A stretch of 18,721 nucleotides of DNA from JBOGZD01 sp050697155. GTDB taxonomy: Bacteria > Actinomycetota > Thermoleophilia > Solirubrobacterales > 70-9. Position 1 is the first letter of the stretch; every line of letters begins with the position of its first letter. Below the pieces are notes generated by a model, which did not search any database, had not been told where the DNA came from, and worked only from the letters and a program-made list of their open reading frames with translations. The DNA lies in contig JBOGZD010000059.1 of the NCBI GenBank assembly GCA_050697155.1, positions 1-18,721 of the forward strand. The letters run 5' to 3'. Shown one piece after another: positions 13,745 through 18,721 of the stretch. Both the position numbers and the translations under genes were made by a program.

Positions 13745-13927
13745 GTGAGCCGACCTGCGGCGGGACTCTGCGACAGCTGCGCACACCAGCGGCTGGTGAG
13801 CAACACGCGCGGCTCGGAGTTCTCGCTCTGCGAGCGCTCGCGAACCGATCCCGCCTACCCGCGCTACCCGCGGCTGCCGGTGCGCGAGTGCGCCGGCTGG
13901 GAGCGACGGCGGCGGAGGGGGTCGTGA
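13745..13927 (+). CDS. Four-cysteine mini-protein (putative zinc ribbon)
   Basis: This 60-residue protein has cysteines at residues 9, 12, 29 and 49: LCDSCAHQRLV, EFSLCERS and LPVRECAGWERR. The CxxC plus two further Cys would suit a single zinc site. It contains the string NTRGSEFSLCERS and a PAYPRYPRLP motif, which I recall from small conserved actinobacterial proteins of unknown function, and ends in an Arg-rich tail that could bind nucleic acid. The GTG start at 13745 follows a -10-like hexamer by 6 nt. Its TGA overlaps the GTG of the Kelch gene (GTGA, 13924-13927), implying translational coupling. The same frame is open upstream into the MITE-like element, but that part is not protein-like. 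Confidence 0.75.
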   Translation: MSRPAAGLCDSCAHQRLVSNTRGSEFSLCERSRTDPAYPRYPRLPVRECAGWERRRRRGS

Positions 13928-14940
13928 GCCGCCGTGCGCGGGTGGCGGCGCTGATGGGCCGGGCGACGATCGCCGCCCTCGTCCTGCTCGCCGGAGCCGC
14001 CGGGGCGGTCTTCGCCGCGACCCGTGGCGACGGCGGCGACGGTGCGCCGGCCGAGCGCGGCGCGGCGGGCTGGGGCGCGCTGGCGCCGAGCCCGCTCGAG
14101 CGAACCGAGGTCGGCGCGGCGCGGATCGGCGACCGCATCTACGTCGTCGGCGGCTTCATCTCGAGCGGCGGCACCACCGGCCGCATGGCCCGCTACGACA
14201 TCTCCGCCGACGCCTGGCGCGAGGTACGCGCGCTGCCGATCGCCGTCAACCACCCCGGGGTGACGGCGCGCAAGGGCAGGCTGTACCTGGTCGGGGGTAA
14301 CCCGGGAGGGGGCGATGCGAAGTCCAATCGCCTCTACCGCTACAGCCCGAGGAACGACCGCTGGAAGCGGCTCGCCGACGCGCCGACGGCCCGCGCCGCG
14401 ATCGGCTTCGTCGCGATCGGCAACAAGCTCTACGCGGCCGGCGGCTACACGGCGACCAACGACAAGGTACGGCGGCTGGAGGTCTACAAGCCCAAGCGGG
14501 ACCGCTGGACGAAGGGGGCGAAGATGCCGACCGGTCGCAACCACGTCGGCGCCGCCGTCCTCGACGGCGACATGGTGGTCACCGGCGGGCGCCCCGGCGC
14601 CGTCCACGGCGGCCAGACGACCGTCGAGCGCTACGACCCCGAGCGCGACCGCTGGCGCTCGATGCCGCCGCTCGCCACTGCCCGCAGCGGCCACGCCACC
14701 GTTGCCGTCGGCGACCGCCTGGTCGTCTTCGGCGGCGAGGAGCTCGACGGCGGAACGACGATCGAGCAGGTCGAGCTGTTCGAGCCCGCGAACGGCGGCT
14801 GGACACCGCTGCCCGACATGGTCACCCCGCGCCACGGGGTCGGCGGCGCGTCGAAGGCCGGACGTGTCTACGCGCTCGAGGGCGGCCCGCAGCCGGGGCT
14901 GAGCTACTCGTCCGCGCTCGAGTTCCTCGACCTCGGGTAG
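13924..14940 (+). CDS. Membrane-anchored six-repeat Kelch beta-propeller protein
   Basis: The 338-residue protein has an N-terminal signal-anchor (basic VSRRARVAALMGR, then a hydrophobic helix at about 14-34). An extracytoplasmic propeller of six Kelch-type repeats follows: RIYVVGGF/WREVRALP, RLYLVGGN/WKRLADAP, KLYAAGGY/WTKGAKMP, MVVTGGR/WRSMPPLA, LVVFGGE/WTPLPDMV and a closing YALEGG strand. The GG doublet, the Tyr/Phe six to eight residues before the Trp, and the Trp itself are preserved in most blades, so the propeller looks complete. Kelch propellers bind proteins or sugars, or form oxidase domains; no catalytic residues are evident here. The GTG 13924 start overlaps the stop of the Cys4 gene. 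An upstream in-frame ATG at 13723 would duplicate that gene's territory in another frame and is rejected. Confidence 0.88.
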   Translation: MSRRARVAALMGRATIAALVLLAGAAGAVFAATRGDGGDGAPAERGAAGWGALAPSPLERTEVGAARIGDRIYVVGGFISSGGTTGRMARYDISADAWREVRALPIAVNHPGVTARKGRLYLVGGNPGGGDAKSNRLYRYSPRNDRWKRLADAPTARAAIGFVAIGNKLYAAGGYTATNDKVRRLEVYKPKRDRWTKGAKMPTGRNHVGAAVLDGDMVVTGGRPGAVHGGQTTVERYDPERDRWRSMPPLATARSGHATVAVGDRLVVFGGEELDGGTTIEQVELFEPANGGWTPLPDMVTPRHGVGGASKAGRVYALEGGPQPGLSYSSALEFLDLG

Positions 14941-14996
14941 CGCGCCAATCTTGCGCGGTTGAGCGCTGAGGGGGTCCATGTGCCCCTTGAGCGCTC
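14941..14996. terminator. Hairpin terminator region between convergent Kelch and EamA genes
   Basis: Two hairpins lie back to back. CGCGC/GCGCG (14941-14945 with 14953-14957) has a 7-nt loop. A larger one, GAGCGCT (14961-14967) with AGCGCTC (14990-14996), is extended inside by GGGG/CCCC. The symmetry lets the larger one act for both strands. No T-run is present. Confidence 0.55.
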
Positions 14997-15020
14997 ACTC
15001 GCCGGCGGAGAAGGCGCGTA

Positions 15021-15875
15021 TCACGCCTCCGCGGCCGCCGGTGCCGCGCGCAGTGCGCCGGCGCTCGCGGCGACCACCAGCCCGATCGCGATCACCTCGC
15101 TCGCCGCCAGCCCCTGATCGAGGCCGATGAAGCCGACCGTCGCTGCGACCGCCGGCTCCAGGCTCATCAGCACGCCGAAGGTCCCCTGCGGCAGGCGCCG
15201 AAGCGCCTCGAGCTCGAGCGAGTACGGGATCGTCGAGCTCAGCATGGCCACCGCGGCGCCAACCCCGAGCACCCCGAGGTCGAGCAGCTCGTCCCCGCCG
15301 ACCGGAATGCCTACCGGGAGCAGGACCAGGGTGGCGACGCACATCGCCAGCGCCAGTCCACGCCCGCCGGCGAACGAGCGGCCGATCCGAGCCGAGAGCA
15401 CGATGTACGCGGCCCAGAATCCGCCGGCGACGAGCGCGAGCAGCGCGCCGAGCTCGTCCAGCGAGTCCCCGGGAAGGGGGGAGAGGAGCAGGATCCCGGC
15501 CGCCGCGAGAGCGACCCAGATCAGGTCGAGGCGGCTGCGCGAGGCGGCGATCGCCACCCCCAGCGGCCCGACGAACTCGAGCGTCACCGCGATCCCGAGC
15601 GGGATCCGATCGAGGGCCGCGTAGAAGCTGAAGTTCATCGCCGCCAGCGAGACGCCGAACAGGATCACGTCCCGCGCCCGCTCGTCGCGGAGCCCCTCCA
15701 GCGCCGGTCGCCACAGCGCCACCAGGACCAGCGCCGAGAAACCCACCCGCACCAGCACCGTGCCCGCCGGCCCCAGCTCGTCGAACAGCGTCGTCGCCAC
15801 CGCGGCGCCGATCTGGACCGAGGCGATCCCCCCGAGAACGAGTGGGATCGCGGTTGCGCGCTGTCGCTCGCTCAA
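15021..15875 (-). CDS. rhtA: RhtA-like EamA/DMT exporter (threonine/homoserine efflux family)
   Basis: The 284-residue protein has about ten transmembrane helices forming two EamA repeats (about 8-140 and 150-280). It closely follows RhtA (YbiF) landmarks: SVQIGAAVATTLFDELGPAG, GVSLAAMNFSFYAALDRIPL, GIAVTLEFVGPLGVA, STIPYSLELEALRRLP and GVLMSLEPAVAATVGF. RhtA exports threonine and homoserine from the cytoplasm; the substrate here is inferred from similarity only. The start is TTG 15875; no ATG/GTG lies between it and the first helix. A TAGCCT on the minus strand (15885-15890) sits 9 nt upstream as a weak -10 candidate. It converges on the Kelch gene with hairpins between them. Confidence 0.85.
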   Translation of the reverse strand: MSERQRATAIPLVLGGIASVQIGAAVATTLFDELGPAGTVLVRVGFSALVLVALWRPALEGLRDERARDVILFGVSLAAMNFSFYAALDRIPLGIAVTLEFVGPLGVAIAASRSRLDLIWVALAAAGILLLSPLPGDSLDELGALLALVAGGFWAAYIVLSARIGRSFAGGRGLALAMCVATLVLLPVGIPVGGDELLDLGVLGVGAAVAMLSSTIPYSLELEALRRLPQGTFGVLMSLEPAVAATVGFIGLDQGLAASEVIAIGLVVAASAGALRAAPAAAEA

Positions 15876-16101
15876 AGCGCCCGCAGGCTATTGCCGGGCG
15901 GGGCAGACGGCCTGGCTGTACGGCCATTCGAATGTCGTCAGAGCGCGTTTACGCCCGCGCACGGCGAGGGTAGGGCATGTGGTGAGAGGTTTAGGAGCGG
16001 CGCGGGCGCGCCGGGCCACGAAAGAGCGCAGAGCCTCTGTAGGTCAAGGCCCTGTGGGCCGCCGGCAAGGAACCCGACCCGCGCCGCACCCTCCTCTCGG
16101 C
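15876..16101. other. Non-coding interval between the EamA and TetR genes
   Basis: 226 nt with no convincing gene. It should hold the EamA promoter at its left end and the TetR gene's end at its right. A short hairpin GGCCC-TGT-GGGCC (16048-16060), read on the minus strand and followed by TT, could terminate the TetR transcript. Plus-strand frames crossing it are not protein-like. Confidence 0.35.
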
Positions 16102-16734
16102 TCACTCGCTCGACACCGTGGTCGCGGCGACGAACAGCGCCGCGCAGTGCTCGACCAGTCGCTCGCGCGAGACCTCCAGCCGGCCCTCGAACCAGGCGAT
16201 CAGCGCCTCGACCAGGCCGCCGACCAGCACCTGGGCCGTGAGCTGGATCGTCTGCTCGTCGACCTCGTCGGCGCGCTCGAGCCCACGTCCGTAGGCGACG
16301 ACGATCTCCGCCGCCTCCTGCAGGGTGTCGAGCCGCCGGCGCATCAGCGCCTCGCTGCCCATCGCCTCGACGAACGCGACCCGGCCCTTTCGCGGGTCGG
16401 CGGTCATCAGCTCGACGAACGCGCCGATCGTCGCCCGCGCGGTCGCCTCGGGGTCCTCGGGTCGCTGCTCGACCGCCTCGAGCACCGCGGCGATCGCCTC
16501 GTTGCGGATCCGGTCGAAGACGGCGACCAGCAGCTCGTCGAGCCCGGAGAAGCTCTCGTAGAAGTAGCGCGGGTTGAGCCTTGCCTGCTCGCAGATCGCC
16601 CGCACCGTAGTCGCCTGCCAGCCGGCGGTCCCGAGGATCTCGAGCCCGGCGTCGAGCAGCCGCTCGCGCCGCTCAGCCCGCCGCTGATCGGCGGGAACGC
16701 CGCGGTAGAGCCCCGATGGCGCCTCGCTCGGCAC
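16102..16734 (-). CDS. TetR-family transcriptional regulator
   Basis: This 210-residue protein has an N-terminal TetR DNA-binding domain (about 20-70). The helix-turn-helix is in GWQATTVRAICEQARLNPRY, with the typical FYESFSGLDELL helix following. The all-helical C-terminal ligand/dimer domain has no recognisable ligand signature. I choose GTG 16734 because CAGACT (minus strand, 16741-16746) ends 6 nt upstream, the spacing seen elsewhere in this window. TTG 16740 would abut that hexamer and add only two residues. It lies directly behind the metallohydrolase gene on the same strand with its own -10, so it may be transcribed separately. The target is unknown; either neighbour (hydrolase or RhtA-like exporter) is a reasonable guess. 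Confidence 0.85.
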   Translation of the reverse strand: MPSEAPSGLYRGVPADQRRAERRERLLDAGLEILGTAGWQATTVRAICEQARLNPRYFYESFSGLDELLVAVFDRIRNEAIAAVLEAVEQRPEDPEATARATIGAFVELMTADPRKGRVAFVEAMGSEALMRRRLDTLQEAAEIVVAYGRGLERADEVDEQTIQLTAQVLVGGLVEALIAWFEGRLEVSRERLVEHCAALFVAATTVSSE

Positions 16735-16740
16735 CCGCAA

Positions 16741-16746
16741 AGTCTG
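16741..16746 (-). promoter_or_regulatory. -10-like element for the TetR gene
   Basis: CAGACT on the minus strand, one base different from the TAGACT elements at 3607 and 5814, ends 6 nt before GTG 16734. It immediately follows the TGA (16747-16749) of the upstream hydrolase when that gene is read in its corrected frame. Confidence 0.4.
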
Positions 16747-18721
16747 TCAGCGATGCCGCGCAGCCCGCTCCCACATCCGTACGTACGCCGCGGCGGATCG
16801 AAAGAGCGAGCCGAGCGCGCCGTCCACGCGGCTGGCGGGCGACATCGGCCAGCAGGTCGGCGAACAGCCCGTAGTGGGCGACCCCGTCGCGATTCAGGTC
16901 GAAGGCGCGCTCGCCCGTTCGCTGGCGTCCGAAGCGGAAGCGCCCGTCGTAGGAGCGGAACGGATAGGTGAGGGGATCCGCGTCGGCGTCTGGGCGCGTC
17001 CCGGGGAGAGCGTTGAACCCGCCCGTGTCGGTACCGAGCCCGACCGGGGCCCGGCGCCGCCCGCCGTAGCGGCTGAGCTCGATCAGCTTCGCCGCGAGCC
17101 CGGGCGCCGCCTCCGGGGTTGCCGAGGCGAGCCCGCCGAGCGCGCGGAGGCGGCGGAGCTGCAGCGGCGTCCACTCGCTCCCGGTGTGAGTGTGGCTCGA
17201 GACCCGTGGGTAGCGGCTTGCCTCGGCGATCGAGAGCGCCCGCTCCTTTGCCTTCTGGCTGAGGTGGTCGGCCTCGATCAGCATGCCACGCTCGATCATC
17301 TGCTCGAGCAGGTAGGCGCCGAGCTCGCTGAGGCCCTTCGAGTTGCACAACCCGGACGCCTCGTCCCCGCCCATGCACGGCTCGCTCGCGAACGGCTGCC
17401 CCGTCTGCGCGACCTGAAGCGCGGCGATGAACGTGCCCGTTGAGCCTGACTGGAGGGCGGCGCCGGCGAGCGCGTTGTCGGGCCAGTGGGCGATGAACAG
17501 GGTGCGTACGCCAAGGCGATGGAGGTGGTCGAGGCGCTGGTCGATGTCCGCCCGGGTGCAGCGCGGAACGCCGAGGAACTGGCTGCAGCCGAGCGGGTTC
17601 GACGACTCGACCCCGATGACGACCGCGAGCTTGTCCCGTGCGATCGCCCGCCGCGCCTGTCGCGGCCGGTGGACGAGCCGGAACCAGCCGCGGCCCGGTC
17701 CGCCGCTCTGGGCGTCGACGTAGTCCTGGAGCGCCCGCAGGCGTGCGATCTGGAGCTCGACGCTCTCGGTCTCATCGCAGGAGTGCGAGCGCAACGGCTC
17801 GATCCGGCAGAGCGACTCATCCTCGATCGTCTGCGCCACCGCGAGCCGCAGACCCGCCCGCCACGCCCGTTCGAGCCAGACGTAGTAGGTCTGCTGGTGC
17901 GTATAGGTGTCGTGGACCGGCCAGCCGTCGAAGCTCGGCCAGCCATCGGTGTCGTGGGTCCCAACCGGGCTCCCGGTCCGCAGCAGGTTGCCGGTGACGT
18001 CGAGCGAGCCGTCGGGCCCGTGGTTGAGCTCGTCGCCGCCCAGGGCGCGCGCGATCCCGAACCTGTCGAAGCTCTCGCCGTGGATTACGCGTCCGCCGGC
18101 CCTGTAGTTCGCGGTGACGTGGACGTGAAGGTCCGCGAACCCGAACCCGGGGGCGTTTCGGCGGGTGCGCGCCTGTGGAGGACCGCGCCGGCCGGCCCGT
18201 GGGCCGATCCGGGACGCACCCACCTCGGCCTCGGGAAAGCGGACGCAGCCGCGCACCTGGGCGAGCGCGAACCGGCGCTCGCGCGCCGTGTCGGCGGGGC
18301 CGGCGAGGCCGAGCTGGCCGGTCGCGGGGTCGACCGCGAGCTCGCGTCCGTCGGCGCTCGACCGGAACCCGTGCGCGCGTCTCGATCGGCGCGCGATCGC
18401 CCACTCGCTCTCGGGCCCAGGATCGTCGGCGCTCACGACGGTCCCGCCGGCGCCGACCGCGAGCAGGCGCCCATCGCGGTCGTGGACCAGGTAGGTGCCC
18501 GGCCCGGTCGGTTTGAGCGCGAACCGCTCGGCGTCGCCTGCGGAGGTGGCGTCGGCGCGGTAGCCGTCCGGCGACGCGACGGCAACGAATCGGTCGGTCG
18601 CCCGCGACGCCAGCGCGAAGCACCCGTTCGCGAGCTCGGGCCGGGACACGGTGTCGGCCGGCACGCGGCCCTGCCCGCGGTCGCCCGCGCCGGCGGCGGG
18701 TGGCGCGGCGCCCGCCACGCC
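16747..18721 (-). CDS. Secreted M19-dipeptidase-like metallohydrolase, 5' partial, frameshifted near the C-terminus
   Basis: The gene runs in from the right edge. The first residues look like the end of a signal peptide (VAGAAPPAAGAGD), so the true start is outside. Residues about 25-160 form a beta-trefoil-like region with repeated GRLLAVG / RFAL / GRELAVD strands. The rest is a TIM-barrel hydrolase resembling renal dipeptidase: metal motif DLHVHVT (18119-18127), VVIGVESSNPLG, EADHLSQKA (near 17266), SSHTHTG (17184-17195) and GLGTDTGGFN. HxH replaces the usual HxD. After AHYGLFADLLAD the open frame changes to Arg-rich noise and runs into the TetR gene. Shifting one base near 16841-16850 restores a family-like end, LFRSAAAYVRMWERAARHR, with TGA at 16747-16749. 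This is an indel in the organism or in the sequence. Confidence 0.75.

Noticed and set aside
13401..13786. Several open frames across the MITE-like element
   Set aside because: They are Arg/Pro/Ala-rich, overlap one another on both strands, lack start signals, and the region's inverted-repeat structure explains it better.
16040..16085. Plus-strand peptide containing GKEPDPR, reminiscent of DUF202 membrane proteins
   Set aside because: The resemblance ends after seven residues, no membrane helix follows, and the frame continues antisense into the TetR gene.

Overview
The window is very GC-rich throughout (about 70% by eye) with strong GC bias at third codon positions. It has many GTG/TTG starts, a tRNA gene without an encoded CCA end, and several genes whose start codon sits only 5-7 nt behind a -10 hexamer. 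Together with the protein families present, this suggests a high-GC Actinomycetota chromosome. Several proteins resemble ones I associate with Thermoleophilia/Solirubrobacterales. That placement is an inference, not a measurement.

Layout. 3-149: tail of an unknown gene, convergent with a glyoxalase-I-like gene (161-538, minus). Divergent from that lies an FMN-dependent 2-hydroxy-acid oxidase (586-1659). 1696-8240 is a same-strand block: an APC-type permease with a C-terminal universal-stress (Usp) domain, a 66-residue two-helix membrane protein, a second APC-Usp permease, two TrkA/RCK proteins and an FAD-dependent ferredoxin-reductase-like enzyme, several with 4-nt overlaps. The permease fold plus Usp tail recalls KimA-type K+ importers, and RCK proteins are K+ transport regulators, so I read this block as a potassium (or other cation/amino acid) uptake and sensing module.

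8241-8885 is accessory in character: a complete tRNA-Gln(CTG), a pair of inverted 22-mers each carrying the SOS-box-like core GAACATGCGTTC, and a truncated HTH gene that looks like the front half of an HNH endonuclease. Then come a membrane-anchored hypothetical protein (8886-9593), convergent with and overlapping at CTAG a two-gene heterodimeric ABC exporter operon (13376 to 9590, minus). The ABC pair has one consensus and one degenerate ATP site, and a perfect 7-bp tandem repeat lies at the gene junction.

13440-13712 is a MITE-like element: 15-bp terminal inverted repeats flanked by a 9-bp direct repeat, with nested hairpins inside. Downstream, a four-cysteine mini-protein (60 aa) overlaps the start of a membrane-anchored six-blade Kelch protein. 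A hairpin terminator separates this from a convergent RhtA-like EamA exporter. 15876-16101 is non-coding. A TetR-family regulator follows, behind a secreted M19-dipeptidase-like metallohydrolase. That enzyme carries an N-terminal beta-trefoil-like region, has an apparent frameshift near its C-terminus, and runs off the right edge.

No CRISPR array, rRNA, complete insertion sequence or recognisable defence system is visible. The items most worth following up are the KimA-like/RCK block, the MITE-like element, the paired SOS-like inverted repeats beside tRNA-Gln, and the heptamer repeat at the ABC gene start.
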